A stretch of 64,000 nucleotides of DNA from Gordionus sp. m RMFG-2023 (GCF_954871325.1 NC_088776.1:51602569-51666568); one strand, 5' to 3'. Counted from the first letter of the stretch, positions 34,284 through 47,683 are shown. The notes: generated from the letters alone by a model not told the origin. Translations and numbers: made by a program.

Positions 34284-35950
34284 CCCGCGTTCACAGTTAG
34301 CGCGAATTAGCGGTGAAGTATACAAAGTCCGCAATAAAAAAAAGCGGATAGGAACATGTCAATGGCATGTAAAGGACAAACTATGGCAAGAGAAATGCGG
34401 GTTGAGGAAGTTGATTTGAGGGAATGTGATAGATATAAAAGAATTAGGATGGCCTACATAATACTAAAAGCTATTGAAAAGAGTACAACTATAATGATAT
34501 AAAGAATAGATGTGATGGGACAATCAGATCCGATAATAGGTGTTCAAAGCTCAAGATATAAAGTTTCAACATATTAATGGTTGAGAAAAAAAAATTAGAT
34601 CGGTAAAACGACACAAAAAATAATTTAAAGTTCCATATCTAGATAAATACATATATTGTAGCCAAGAGGTGGATTTCATTATAAATATATAATAGGCACC
34701 AAATTGATGAATCTGATCTTAGAAGTGAATAAATAAAAAAATAACCCAAGCTCCATATACAAAGGCTGCTAAGGTTATTTTTTAAAGTGTTTTTAGATAT
34801 GTTTAGAAATTAAATATTGAGATAGGACTTAGTTGCATTAGTAATCAGAAATACAAGAAACAGAATCGATCTAAATGTTATTTTAAGTTTAAATTGCGGA
34901 TAATAAATAAACTTTTTATTTAGTTATTAATTAGATTTTCGAGAATACTATAAAACTAAACGATTAAACTCATATCATACAAATTTAAATTAAATATACA
35001 AATTTTCTAAACATAATAAATTTACACATTTAAACCTTGCTAAAAAAATTTGGAATAATATTTAAAATAATGAGAAACAGTGGAGTATAGAATAAAAATT
35101 AATTATAAGGGGAATAAATTTTAGAATCAAGAGGTAGGTATAAATATAAAATCCCGATAAGAAAAAAATAAGGTTGAATATAAAATATGTATATAAGGAT
35201 GTAATTATGCAATGCTCATTGATATCATTAACAATTTCATAAAATTATCAAATTATATGATATAATTAGTGCGGACTATTTATAGATTATTTTAAAAAAA
35301 TTGAGCCGAATAGATTTTGACACAAATAGGGTATTAGAGATCTATTTAATTTTGACAGGTTAATTTAATTTGATCCATTATACATATCCCGAGAACCCTT
35401 TTCAAAACGCATTTTATACTGAAATTATAAAAATATATAAAAAAAAATTCTATAAGGTTTCTGAATTTTCTATCAATTGTTGGTATTGAGGATTTGGTCT
35501 TCTCTTTTGGATCTGATCTTTCCTACCCTCGATCAAATAGGCTGCAAACTTTATTATTTTTTTTTAAAATATAAATATTAAACTTTTTAAGCATATTTAT
35601 CAAACAATTTATAACTTTAAATTTAGCTAATACTAAAGATCTAAGAATTACTTATATCTTATATTGATTTATATTTTCCCAATGAAAATACTCCTATAAT
35701 ATAGTTCGGAAAAGGATTGATTTAAAAAAAAAAATTAATTTTGTAAAGTTTAAAAATTTTAAACGCATTTTTCTTTTTCAAAAAAACTATCAAATAAGTT
35801 TAAAGGTTTTTTTAAAAAAATTATTCAGCCCTGTAGTAGGATAAGCCCATTTTTAGAAAACCCGGCGGATCAAAAATTTTTTCATACATTTTATAAAAAT
35901 AGCTGTATTTTTGTATTCACTGCCACGAATTTGCGCTAATCGTGAATGGG
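34284..35950. mobile_element. Possible piggyBac-type non-autonomous element
   Basis: The left end reads TTAA then CCCGCGTTCACAGTTAGC. The right end, read from the other strand, is ACCCATTCACGATTAGCGC. About 50 bp of each end pair as inverted repeats with several differences. A TTAA target and CCC start are the piggyBac signature; the right TTAA is decayed to taac. No transposase is readable. The match of the ends is firm; the superfamily is an inference. Confidence 0.55.
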
Positions 35951-36896
35951 TAACCTGCCTATTCTACATACACCTTACATTTTTATTTTATACTGATATT
36001 AAATCATATTTATAATCGTACTTTATTTCTCAATCTCAAAGATATTAAGATAAATAAGTATAAGAACCTATCTAGAAACGCCTTATAAACAATGTTATTA
36101 GTGCTTATGGATATAAAATTTATTATTGACTAAGATTAAAGCGTCCAAAATTGTAAAAATAGATCATTTTGATATTGTTAATAGCACCATGCAAAAAAAC
36201 GCCATTTCATGTTTTTATTAACATTGATAATAACTTTTTTTTAGTTTTTCAGGCATTACAAAAATGTGGCTAAAAGCCCTTAAAAAATTATTATTATAAA
36301 CTAGAAAATCAATGATTTTAGAGCTTATATTATTTGTGTGAAATGAATTTTTCTTTGTAAGCCAAAACTCTACATCAATTGTTGCTGTTTTCTAGATTAA
36401 GATTTTAGAAAGAGGGGTATTCTAAACATAGGGTAGTTTATTTAATAATAAATGAATAGAGTTTGACCTATGTTGAAGAAAATTTTTCTAAATTATAACT
36501 TTGTTGTCCAAAACATAAGCACATCTTATTATTATTATTATTGTGAATAATTGTAGAGAAACAAAGAACATCTATAATATTAAAAGAATCATTTGTTAAA
36601 ATATTAATATTGGGAGTTCTAGTATTTTTAGTGAAATTATTTGAGAAACGTTAATAATTAGAAAAGAGTGCCTCTAATATTTTTATTAGTAGAATTAAAG
36701 AAAGATATTAGAAAAAGTGTCCCTTATATTATCATTGGAGAGAAAGTTAATATTTGATTTATTTCTAAGAAAAAAAAACCATTTAGGGAGAATTGTGGGG
36801 AATTTTCTGTTTTTATATTACTACTACAATCTTTATGAAAGTAAATCTTGCCAATATTTTATCGCAAAGCTTTCATTATCACCACCATTTAATAAC
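35951..36896. other. Intergenic, nothing seen
   Basis: AT-rich with no repeat boundary, exon or RNA gene that I can support. The plus frame at 36717-36941 runs into the adjacent transposon end and lacks splice signals. Confidence 0.4.
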
Positions 36897-38713
36897 CAGG
36901 GTTGGGCAAATTTTCAGAAAATTGTATTCGGATACAGATAATTTATAAAATTTTATATTTAAGATACAAGATACTTTAGAAAAATTTCAATAAGATATAA
37001 GATACAAGATACTTGTATCTTTTCTTAGAAATGTATCTAAGATACAAGATACTTTTTTAAAATTTTTTGTCAAAATCAAAATATATAAAGCTTTATTTTC
37101 TTATCTATAATATAAATTTATAAAAATTAAAATAAATTGTAGAAAATAACAAATTTTTTATAAAAGATAATGCGATATTTTTTTTAATAATTGCATAATT
37201 AGTTAATAATAATAAATCAGCATCATATATCAGAATTATTTTTTAATATTATTAATTTTTAAAATAATTTATAGTTCAATCTTTGACGATTTGGTCTATT
37301 AACCATATTAGCAAAGCTAAATAATCGTTCAACGGGGGCAGAGAGGAGGGTAATATTGTGTTATATTTAATAAATATTTCTTTATATTTATAACTATTTA
37401 ACTAATTTATACTACGCCTGTCTTCTTTCATATAATTTAGGACCTCTAATTCAATATCATTTATTGAATTATTAGAATTGGATGTGGTACTTCTAAAAAT
37501 TATATTAACAAATCCTGAAGGTTTTTTTTTCTTTTTCACCATCAATCCAACGATTTTTAAAATAGGGATGCAAAATAGTTGCAAAAAATGCGCTTTTAAA
37601 GTTATTATAAAAATTAAATATATTTTTTAATCTTTTATTTAAAGAATTTTCTACGGCAATAGCTAATGGTTTAGTTTGAATTAAATTTGTTTTTTTAACG
37701 ACATTTAATATTGGAGGATTCTCCATAATAGCAGTTAATTTCACTTTGTATTTTGTCAATCGCTATAGCCAATGGGGACATTATATTGCAATATTCTTCT
37801 AAATATTGAATTTCAATATCTCTTAATTTTGGAAATTCTAATTTTTGAAATAATTTAGGAAGTTCGCCTTTAAATTTTAATAAACTACTAAGACTATCAA
37901 ACATACTATTCCATCTTGTGCAGCAAGGTGTAACAAATTGTTTTCCTAAAACTGCTTTGATAAGTTCTGCAGTTTTAGGCCTATTACTAGCATTCCATAG
38001 CTTAGTATATTTGACAATTGCGTGATGATGAATTTTAGAAATGTTAGGAGAATCTTTAATAGCTTTCTCGACATCTGTTGTGGCAATAAGACTTATCGTA
38101 TGGCACAGACAACGAATGTGGAAATATGATATGATAATGAATATGATTATAAATGTGATTTATTATATAATTATATATTATACTTTTAGATGCTTGGCAA
38201 AATTTGATGAAGAGTCCACAGAACCACTTATAGATTTGTGGCATTCTTTAAATTCTGCAGTAATTTTATTATGATCATGTTAAAGTACTTGAAAAAATTT
38301 CCCATTTATAATACTTAATTTAAAAGTTATATTTTTCGGTTGGAGAATCATCTGAAGATGAATATAAACATATTATTCTATTTTCTTCTTCCATTATTTT
38401 AAAATAGACGGATATAAAACGATTCAAATAAAATATGGTAGTTCTAATTGTTAGCAATGCTATATGACGACCAACGTCACATATCATAAATTATCGTAAA
38501 ATATCTAAATTCTGATTAAATTTCATTTAAATTTTAAAACAACATTATTTTAAATTTTAATACTATTAAAATTAACTAATAAAATTTTTTTTTAAAGTAT
38601 CTGTATCTTTTTGAATACAAAGTTGGTAGAGATACAAATACTTTTAAATAATATGTATCTTAGATACTGGATACAAGATACTTTCCAAAATTTAAAAAAA
38701 GATACAAGAAGAG
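36897..38713 (-). mobile_element. Decayed hAT transposon with transposase core
   Basis: The left end is CAGGGTTGGGCAAATTTTC, and both sides are rich in gatacaagatact words. Reading leftward from about 38110 to 37270 on the minus strand gives successive hAT segments: CHTISLIATTDVEKAI, PCCTRWNSMFDSL, PKLRDIEIQYLEEYCNIMSP with PLAIAIDKIQSE, FFATILHPYFKNRW, and finally SAPVERLFSFANMV, the dimerisation region. The core spans three frames with stops and the N-terminal half is largely lost, so it is inactive. The right terminus is not intact. Confidence 0.85.
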
Positions 38714-39360
38714 TGTTTCAAGATTTTGTTAAAATAAAATTTAAGCATATTTTTCCCACTGTTTACTACATTTGAAAATTTTGTTTTTTACATCCCTATT
38801 TATTTTACAATTTTTTGTAACTCTAATAAACTTATATGAAATTTAAAATGACAAAAGATCATTCCAAGATAAAAAAAAATAAACATATTTTTCAATATTT
38901 CTTTGTAAAAAAAATGTCCCTTGAAAATTGCTAATCACAAGTCTGATGTTTTACATTAAATAGTAGAGAAATCAGTTTATATATTTATTAAAATATAATA
39001 CAATATTAGTAGCACAACAACAATAATGTAAGGTATAAGATTTTTTTTTATATTATTCTTGAAAATTGTTTTTAGAATTCAATTTTCTTTTTATACTTTT
39101 TACTATTATACTTCTAAATTATATCTCTTTAGATAATCCAACCTTGTATGAAATTTAAATGAATGTCTTAATATTGATGCTAAAAATTCAGATTTATATA
39201 AAAAAAATTCTTCTCATTCCTATAATTGTTTTTTTTATCATTTTAAACTTTTAATTCCTTTATCAATTTTATTGCACTATAAAGTTAAGAGTATAAAATA
39301 AAATATATAGAACTAGTTTACCAAGATATGAATAATTAAGAGACTGAAAATTTTCCTTAC
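38714..39360. other. Intergenic, nothing seen
   Basis: AT-rich DNA between the hAT relic and the candidate exon at 39361. No feature is supported. Confidence 0.4.
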
Positions 39361-39457
39361 CCTTTATAACTAAGATATTCAGTGGTCCAAATAATAATCT
39401 CATACCATATAAGATTCTAACTATAATTTTTTTTAACATAATATTGCCTACAATCAT
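39361..39457 (-). CDS. Candidate first exon with hydrophobic N-terminus
   Basis: On the minus strand an ATG opens 32 codons, MIVGNIMLKKIIVRILYGMR and on to LNILVIK. It stops exactly before a strong donor, AAGG then gtaagg. The hydrophobic, basic N-terminus could be a signal anchor. No downstream partner exon was identified, so the gene is unproven. Confidence 0.27.
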
Positions 39458-39716
39458 TTAATTAATTATCCTTTAAAAAAGGAGAGCCTCCACTAATGTT
39501 TATTTAATGAATAATTTACCCGTCTGAAAATATTTAATCTGGATCTTTTTCTGTTGTCATCATGCTAGCATATAAGAAAATTTAAGATAATATAAATTAA
39601 TTTTACTTTTGATTTACGACAGCACATAAAATATATTACAAAACTCAAAAACAAAAAAATTAAAACATAAACTAGTTTTGATGGATTGCCATAAGTAAAA
39701 GGCTCATTATATAAAT

Positions 39717-40052
39717 CTAAACATATGAAATATTCATAAATATTGATTTTATTTTACTTTTTATTTTATTAAAATTATGTTGGACAAAACTATTTTTCTG
39801 AATATCAAACATACCAGGTTTGTTATCATCAAGTACATTATTTATAGGTTTAATTGCAACTTTTTGACTTGTAAGAAGGTTGTATTGATTTGTAATACCT
39901 GGACGAGACAAATTCTCCTGAGCTTAAAATTTTGTATTGTTATGTATTTTTATTAACAATTACTTGATATAGATATGAAATTTAAAAAAATCAAAGCCAG
40001 AATCAATATCATATGATGGATCCACATTTAAATTAAAGTATCCTCGAGAATC
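39717..40052 (-). CDS. Two possible exons of an unknown gene
   Basis: Two protein-like open stretches lie on the minus strand. One runs from 40052 to 39963 and includes DSRGYFNLNVDPSYDIDSGF, ending near a GT. The other begins after an AG near 39919 and includes SRPGITNQYNLLTSQKVAIK and DDNKPGMFDIQKNSF. Both have ordinary amino-acid composition for coding DNA. The phases do not join cleanly, and I do not recognise the protein; a decayed transposon is the alternative. Confidence 0.25.
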
Positions 40053-40671
40053 ATATATTATTAATTTTAAAGTTAGGTTAAACAAAATTAATCGAATATT
40101 TAAACAATAAAAGATCCACTGACTTTGAGAATACAAAAGATAATTTTAATTCATATTTTAATATGATTAACAATGACAAATATAATTAATTAATTTTGCT
40201 ATGAATAAAATTTTATTATTAATTTATATTAAGATAATTTGATTTGGTTTATGGCGAGAGTATCGCCAACATATCTTGATTATCCTATAGAAAACATGTT
40301 CAAATAACAGAAAAGTAATGCTCTGACTTTTATAGTGAATGCATACCTAAAAAAAAAGAATATTCAAATATCTTAGCTTTTTATAGAGCAGAGATAGTAT
40401 ATATATTTTATAAAAAGAAAAAAAAATTACCCATAAATTTTAAACACTGAGATATATTTATTAAATGTATAATTTGGAAAAATCGTTCCATTCATTCTTA
40501 AACATCTCTGGATATAATCAAGAAGAAAAAAATTTCCTCCTTCCTTCTACTACCTAAAAACTTTTATACACTTACCCTTCTAAAGATTTTTTCTATAAAT
40601 CCAAAATTCAAAAAAATTTATACTCCCTTGAATATTTTATTATAACGTTTATTATGCACACATATCATAAG
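40053..40671. other. Intergenic, nothing seen
   Basis: AT-rich sequence up to the SINE target duplication. No feature is supported. Confidence 0.4.
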
Positions 40672-40681
40672 GTGCTTAGCA

Positions 40682-41322
40682 TATATTTATTTTTCCTTTT
40701 AGCTTTCGCCTTTTCTGGTGGTAATCTCCTTCTATCTATCTCCATTTTATTATTATTACACATGATTTCTATTTTTATCTAATCTATATTTGTATTTCTG
40801 ATCGATTTCATTTTGTATCGATCACCTGTGTATCTTTATCGAGGCCAAATTATCTTGATCTCCCACCGGTGTATCTCTATCGAGGCCAAAGTATCTTGAT
40901 CTCCCACCGGTGTATCAAAATCATTATCGATCAGATATCCTACCAGGACCAGAGTATTCCTCACACCGAATTATCAAATCATTGACAAATATCCCAATCC
41001 TGATCTCCCACTGGAGTATCAATCCCGATGGATCTCCCACCGGAGTATCGTTTTCAAGTCCATTTTAACTTAGTAGTCATTGAGCTTGAACGGCCCCCGA
41101 GGTCACCATCATCCCATCATCCTAGCGCTGGCCAAGAAATGGTTTTCATCTGACCCACGAGTTCAGCTGGGTGGCCTTTTTCAGTTCAGAAATCTATCAT
41201 ATCATATGCCTAAAGCCACCCGTCATCAGAATAACCTAAAAATTTTTAGTTCCTTTCCAGGATTGAACGTGGTACCTTTGGTTTACAAGCCTCATCACCC
41301 ATCACTAAGCCACCCCGGCGAT
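40682..41322 (-). mobile_element. tRNA-derived SINE with internal minisatellite
   Basis: Read on the minus strand the element starts gccggggtggcttagtgatg, with a polymerase III A box (TGGCTTAGTGAT, 41312-41301) followed by a B box (GTTCAATCCTGG, 41268-41257) at tRNA-like spacing. It ends in an A-rich tail (gctaaaaggaaaaataaata). The flanks share the 10-bp target duplication gtgcttagca at 40672-40681 and 41323-41332. Its base composition is much richer in GC than its surroundings. At 641 bp it is long for a SINE because it carries a minisatellite. The 91-codon frame at 41080-41355 is a shadow. No other copy is in the window. Confidence 0.75.
40815..41060. repeat. Minisatellite inside the SINE
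   Basis: The words gatctcccaccggtgtatc and variants recur about six times. Two units of 41 bp (tgtatctntatcgaggcca...) starting near 40830 and 40871 are almost identical; further units are degenerate and spaced irregularly. Confidence 0.8.
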
Positions 41323-41332
41323 GTGCTTAGCA

Positions 41333-44281
41333 CATACAATATAATTAAAGAATGAAAATATGTTCTTATTATAATATAAATGAATAATAATAGATTACCA
41401 AAAAAGCCTATTTGTGAAGTTACAGAATGGTGATAAAATATTTAAGTAACCCCTTCTCCATCCCTCCCCTGTAAAATCATATCCTATTAGTGGCACAATA
41501 TTCTACCAGTCATTATACTATAATAAATAGATAATTTTAATATAAAATTCCTTAGGCTATCATTTATAAATATTATCAATAGAAATTGAACTAATTCAGC
41601 AAAAGCATAATCGAATGCCTTCCTGGCATCATAATTTAGAAATGACAATTAATTGGTTGGTATAAATCAAATGGTCGTTACTAGTGGTGTAAGGTAACGT
41701 CTATGAAATTAACCTCATTTTTTGAGAAAAGAACTGCTATTCATTAATAGTTTCTTTATTTAGTAACGGTAACACAAAACGTTACTTTAAATCTTTTCTT
41801 AAAAAATATGGAAAAGATATATTTTATTTTATTGTACATATCTTTTTAATTTTATAAATAATTTAAGATGAATTTTTAATTCAGATTGACAACCAAAGTT
41901 CTTCATTTTTATTTTATTTATTATGTTGTTGAATTTTATACTCTCTAGATTGTTAATATAATTAATATGGAATCAATCAAGGCAATCAATAGTAATCATT
42001 TTTTCAAGTAAAATTGATTTAACTCTGCCCTATCCCCGGTATGAAACATTTTTTACACAAATAAAAAAAAATTAAGGGCAAAGTTCGATATCCAGCAGCT
42101 CAAGTCTAAAAATAACATATTAAAGTAAAAATATAACAATTTAATTTATGATAATGATAAAGGGAATCCGCAATGAAAATTCCTATTAAATCTAATAAGA
42201 TTTCTTAAAAAATAAAGTACTTCTTTAAATATTTTTAATAAATTCCCCCAATTAAAATTTTTATTTATTAACTATAATACAATCCTCTCATCTTCAGCAC
42301 CAGTTGATCATGTGTCTACCACATCGAAAGCTATGTTGAGTACTAAACGCTCTTGTTAATCTGTAAATTTTGAAAATCAATTATTGTTAAAAATAACTAA
42401 AAATTATCACTAAAAGAACTCACCTTACAATATATTATTTTTTGTATAATTTTTTTTATCTATGGAGAAAAAAATAAAATTTATACATAGTATTTAGTGT
42501 TTTTTACGCGCTACTTTTATTTGAATAGAACTTGTTCCTTTTTTTCAAGGTAACAAGTAACGATAATGCTTACTTTTTTTAAAGTGTATATAAAAGTAAA
42601 ACTGTTTTAATATGTGGAGTATGATTAAAAAATTTACTTCACCATTAAAATAAAAAAAAAATCCTATTACCAATTATTTTGTTACTTGTTTTCATACTTT
42701 GCCCTATCCTACTCCCTTGAATGCCTACCCCTATTTTTCTCTGTAAACAAAGGAATCAAATAACTCCTATCCCCTTGCGATCATATAGGAGCTGACTATT
42801 TCTTACTATTTATTTCCGTATTACGATAAATGGCTAAGCAATTTATTAGTTCTATAATCTTTTCCCAAAATTTTGATATTTCACAACTATGTTTCTATTA
42901 AAGAAAACGGCTAGTCCGAAAATAAAAAAGTAACAGGAAGAAAATAACTGACGCAACAAAAGTATAATAGTACACACAAATTGAGAGTTTTAAACTCTGC
43001 GTTGCAAGCGCAAATAATGCATTTCAAATGGCCTCGTGCAAATTGATATTACCTTTTGGCGCTAGCAACCATTTTAAAAAAACACAAATAGGTTTGCTTT
43101 TTAATATTATATAAAATGGAAAATAAATAACTTACTTATATCCTAAAAATATTTAGAAATTAAAGAAATAAGAAGGCATACGATATTATAACTTTCAAAA
43201 ACAAATCTTTTTTTTAGAACATATTTAAAATTTTAAATCGACGATATTGATAAAAAGGCAACTACAATTTAAGCAATAGATATTATTAAAAAATTAGGGC
43301 AAAACGTAAACGCTCAATTTGAGTGCACTGTAAGCGAAATTAATTCCTTGGAAAAAAAATCCCCAATAATTTAGAAAATAATTCTCCGGAATTGATTTTC
43401 TCAAAATTTTTAAATATATTATTTGAGGATTTTTAGAATTTTTTCTAATATTATATTCATTTTTAATATGTTAAAAAACGGGGATTTTTTCCTGGAGAAT
43501 TATTTTTCTAGATTCTGCACTATAAATGATGAAATTTTATAAGAAATTTGTGAAAGAGCATTTTCTCTATAGCATCATTAGTCATAATGGTATGAAATCC
43601 TAAAGAATTCAAAATCACTCGAGTGAACAATATCGTAAAATATTATTTTAAGTAATTTTTTAAGTAATCTTTACAAAATGACCAATTTAATATTTTATTT
43701 TTTGTCATAATTTTATTTCTTTAAAATAATATAAAATTGTTGCAGGTGTGATTAAAAATTTTAACCCCAATCGATGGTACTAAAACTCCATTCATAATTT
43801 ATTATAGTTAAATGGCGTCTGGGTAACGCCTTTTAAAATTTTTTAAAATACAAAAAAAAATTTATTCGACAAATTATTTTACTATATAATTTTTTTTTTA
43901 CTGAATAAGTGTACTATAAGAAACCTTGAAAAAAACGACATGTCGGGAAGTGGCCTTATCTTACAAATTTCTGTATTAAATATATAATTAAGATTGTTAT
44001 TTGATTCAATTTTTGCTCTACCAATTCATCTTTAACTGCCTTCATAAATATTTTTGCATCTTAACGGCCATTATACACGTTATCAGATATATATCTATTG
44101 TGTAATTTATTATTATTAAATTGTAGTATACATTTTGTTGAATCATATCTACAAATATTGATATAACATAAATTAGTAACATTGCATTATATATTTACGA
44201 TTGCGAAAATTTTGCACTTATAAAATAAATTTAATAGATTTATCAAAATAAATATTTATTGGTAAGGGATTCGTTAAATAG
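41333..44281. other. Intergenic with repeat traces
   Basis: 41690-41800 and 42500-42720 hold clustered gtaacg/cgttac and tacttttttt words, likely ends of a hAT-type element, but no target duplication could be fixed. 43340-43525 is a foldback: ggaaaaaaaatcccc and gaaaataattctcc return as complements at the right. No exon is supported before the STELLO-like stop at 44282. Confidence 0.45.
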
Positions 44282-47200
44282 TTAAAAACTTTGAAATAAT
44301 ATATTCTTTTCTATATAACTCAAAATTATTTGGTTACCATCTTCGAAAGTTTTAGTTTTATAAATGTAAAATAACTTAGATAAACAATTAACCCATGTTA
44401 AATAATAAGGGTAGGATCCTTGGTCAAATTCATTTAAATTGTTAGTTATACTATTTTGTAGAATTGTCAAATTATTTTTAGGATCTCCTTCTTGAATCAA
44501 TATAAGGTCCAAGTCGATATGCGACATTTGAGAGTTTAGACACAAACTGGAGTTATACGAAATATCGGAGAGAGGAAAAATCAGTGTGTATTTTTTGTTT
44601 TTGTTCGCGAATACATGTTTGGGAATTTTCCAATATTTGATCAATGGCTTATAGGGTACTACAAAATGTATCAAGTGATTTAAACCTAATTGCGAGACTG
44701 TAAAAATACAATCGTTGAACAGGTTCGAGGAATCGTTAAAGATTATAAAAACCCCTATATGTGATAGCTCCCATATATTTTCGGATGTTATACCGAAACC
44801 ACGATGGACGCAGAATAGGGTGTTAGTAAAAGCTTTGCCATAATACACATATAAATTTTTGAGAAATATTATATCAAGAGTATATACGGAATCAATTATC
44901 ACGATTAATAGTACGCCGGGTAAGTATTCATAGGTATTTAAACTGCCGAGGCGCTCCCAGTAAACCTTACGAGTTGACAAGAAATCTAAGGTGCCTGCCT
45001 TTTTAGAATGGAACATCATATTTGGTAATGGGAAATTTGATTCCTTTGGGATTAATTGATAATCAAAGTTTTGCCATTCATTAGTGCACAATAATTTGTT
45101 CGCGCTGAATGGAATTGCGTCAGCCGCAAGACTTATCATTGTGGGAAATGTATATCCAACTTTTTTAAGATCTTTAATCCAAGCTATAATCAAGTTAACG
45201 TCAGAAGGTGGCCAAAAGCCTTTGATGTTCATATCCACAGCAAGCTTAACTATGCACTTGGGAAAATAGCTTTTCATTGCCACCTTATTATACCATTCAG
45301 ATTGACTGACACCAATGATGTCTGAACTGGTTCCGCATTTCCAATGGCTTAAAAATTTAATCAATTCTCGAGTTTTGAAGTAAACGTCTATCTCATTTTG
45401 AGCGTCCATCATATAATTGTGAGAGTTTCGTTTTTGAAAAGCCTATTTAATATTTATAATCATAATTATTTATATTAAAAAATTTAATTCCCCTCAGAAT
45501 TACAATTCATATTTTTTTATTAAATATATTGTTGATAGACATCTTTGATTATCTTATGTACTCCTCTTAGTAATTTTAAATAGAAACTATTAAGTAAAAA
45601 GGTTAAGAAGAAATTGTTTATCAGTAGAATGTCTGATTTAAATTTATAATTATTTTAAAAAAATATTTAACTGTAGGAGCTACGAATTCCAAATTTTGGT
45701 CAATAAGCCACATCAATCGCTGCCCAAAATATCCTCGCCAAATATCGCAAGTTCTAAAACTTACCCCTACTGGCAAAACAAGACTCCAAAAGGCCTCATA
45801 ATGAAATAGCGTGTTTTGTGAATTATAAGGCGCAAAAAGACCAGAAGGTAAGATGATATTGGGAGATACTTTAGAAAATTCTATCTTAAATTCTTCATTA
45901 TTTGATTTTCGACTCATGCGAAATAGGGCGTCTACATCTGGATCCCCATTAACTACTCCTTGTTGAATTGAGGGAGTCTTAGTATGGCATGATTTAAAGT
46001 ATTTTACCCATTTATAATCTCCTATGGCATCTAAAGGATATCCTAATTTAAGTGAGAAAAATTTTTTTAAATTATACAACTGGGATTTATAAATAAGAAA
46101 GTAGTATTTTATAAAACTGGAGAAGTCAAACACTTAAAAGTAAGGACTATCATATAAATTTGTTTACTTGATATAAATAAAAATATATTTATAAATTTTG
46201 CAATAAATTTGTGGCACATATATTTTAATTTACCCCTTGGCCATATGCTTGATTGACCAAAGTGTGGATATGGATTGAATACAGTATCGTTGGATATGGG
46301 ATATGTCCCAAACTTTCGGGATTTTAATGTGAAATAATCGAAATTGAGTGGTGTATTATCATCATCAGTATCATAGATAAACTTGGCACCGTGCTTAAAA
46401 GTATTTATCATAACAAATTATTTTTGGATTAAAAAAGGCATTTTTAATTGATATATGATTATTCAAAGTTAAATATTCAATAATTATAGGCATTGCATAA
46501 TTAATATGATATTATTTGTATAGTGACACATATAGACTAAGGCATATATAATCTAACACTAATAGTCTCATATAGACATCTATCTCACATCAAATCAGGC
46601 CTTCGGGATTCTACTCGAGAGAAGGGGCGAGGGTATGACTCAAAATTGTTATTGAAATTGGTGGGGGGGGGGGTAGACAGTTATGACGACTTTATTTTCA
46701 TTTGAATAAAACTTTTTCACTAACTTTGATTTAGTAGGATTGGAAATAAAATGTTAGAGAGGGGGAGGGGAAAATTGTAATTGGCTTAAGGGGGGTGTAG
46801 AAGTTTCTGCCGGTTTCAAGCTAGCATATTCATGGGGCATTTACTCAAATGTAACAAATAAACAATATCATGTCGTGCCTATTTTGTGTTAGGTCTCTTA
46901 ACCATTACTATATTATATATTATATTATTAATATTTTTGAAAAATCATATTTAGAGCTTCGAATTATTTTTAGATAAGTGATGTCATTCCTATTCGTTGA
47001 TTTTGTTTATATTTTCTAAATTATTTAGATGAAGGGTTTTAGTTAATAGATATTTTATTATAATATATATTACTATGAATATACCTGAATAGCGTACAAA
47101 TATCCAACATTTTTTCGAGTATAACTATTGAGTTTTAAATGTCCTAATATTTGGTATCCTAAATTTTGTTGATCCTCTAGGCTTAAGTAAATAGTGTTGG

Positions 47201-47683
47201 CATGACTTTTATAAATATTAAGGTTAGAAAATTGATTTCAAATGAATTGTATTCAGTATAATACTTATATATTATATCGTTAAATTTTAATATCTTATAA
47301 ATGTGAAATGGCATATTTATTTGTTTACTTAAGAGTAATACAATTTAAATCATAGTCTTATAATACCAATATTGAATCTACAAATTACAATAAAATAATT
47401 TTCAAATTAATTTATTTAAATGACCTCCAATTTTTAGGGGTTTTTACATCACCTACAACCAATAGAGTCCAACCTAATAGACGTGATAACGCATCTATAT
47501 GAGTGTTTGGCTGATTGACACTTGTTACAACTATCCATTTTTCTGAAGTTATCGAACTTTTATTAGTCTCTTCCTTTAGTATAAATAAATCTTTCAAATT
47601 TTTGATATACCTTGACAAAAATAATATATGATATGTATGACCATTGAAATTTTTATAATTATTATTAATTCTATGGAAAGTGT
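44282..47683 (-). CDS. STELLO/DUF288-type glycosyltransferase-like protein
   Basis: Likely a Golgi type II membrane protein; plant STELLO proteins act in the Golgi on cellulose synthase, while animal members are poorly known. Exons 47683-47425, 47205-47085, 46393-46234, 46042-45672 and 45442-44282 join in phase with GT/AG borders to 689 residues after an incomplete first codon. Family segments in order: SEKWIVVTSVNQP, WTLLVVGDVKTPKNW, YLSLEDQQNLGYQIL, NSYTRKNVGYLYAIQHGAKF, IYDTDDDN (acidic, DXD-like), FNPYPHFGQSSIWPRGYPL, IQQGVVNGDPDVDALFRM, YNSQNTLFHYEAFWSLVLP and VSFRTCDIWRGYFGQRL. The last exon adds RNSHNY and a 350-residue C-terminal region matching the longer animal proteins. The 5' exon carrying the start is missing or uncertain. 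Confidence 0.93.
46600..46830. repeat. G-rich repeat in STELLO-like intron
   Basis: This stretch contains gagagaaggggcgaggg, an 11-base G run near 46669, and gagagggggaggggaaaa. It resembles the block at 29500-29640. It lies in the intron between 46393 and 47085. Confidence 0.5.

Noticed and set aside
38041-38274. 77-codon plus-strand frame
   Set aside because: Antisense shadow of the hAT transposase remnant on the minus strand.
41080-41355. 91-codon plus-strand frame
   Set aside because: Starts at TTG, lies in the SINE and runs antisense across its tRNA-like head; not a gene.
45084-45269. 61-codon plus-strand frame
   Set aside because: Antisense shadow of the last STELLO-like exon.
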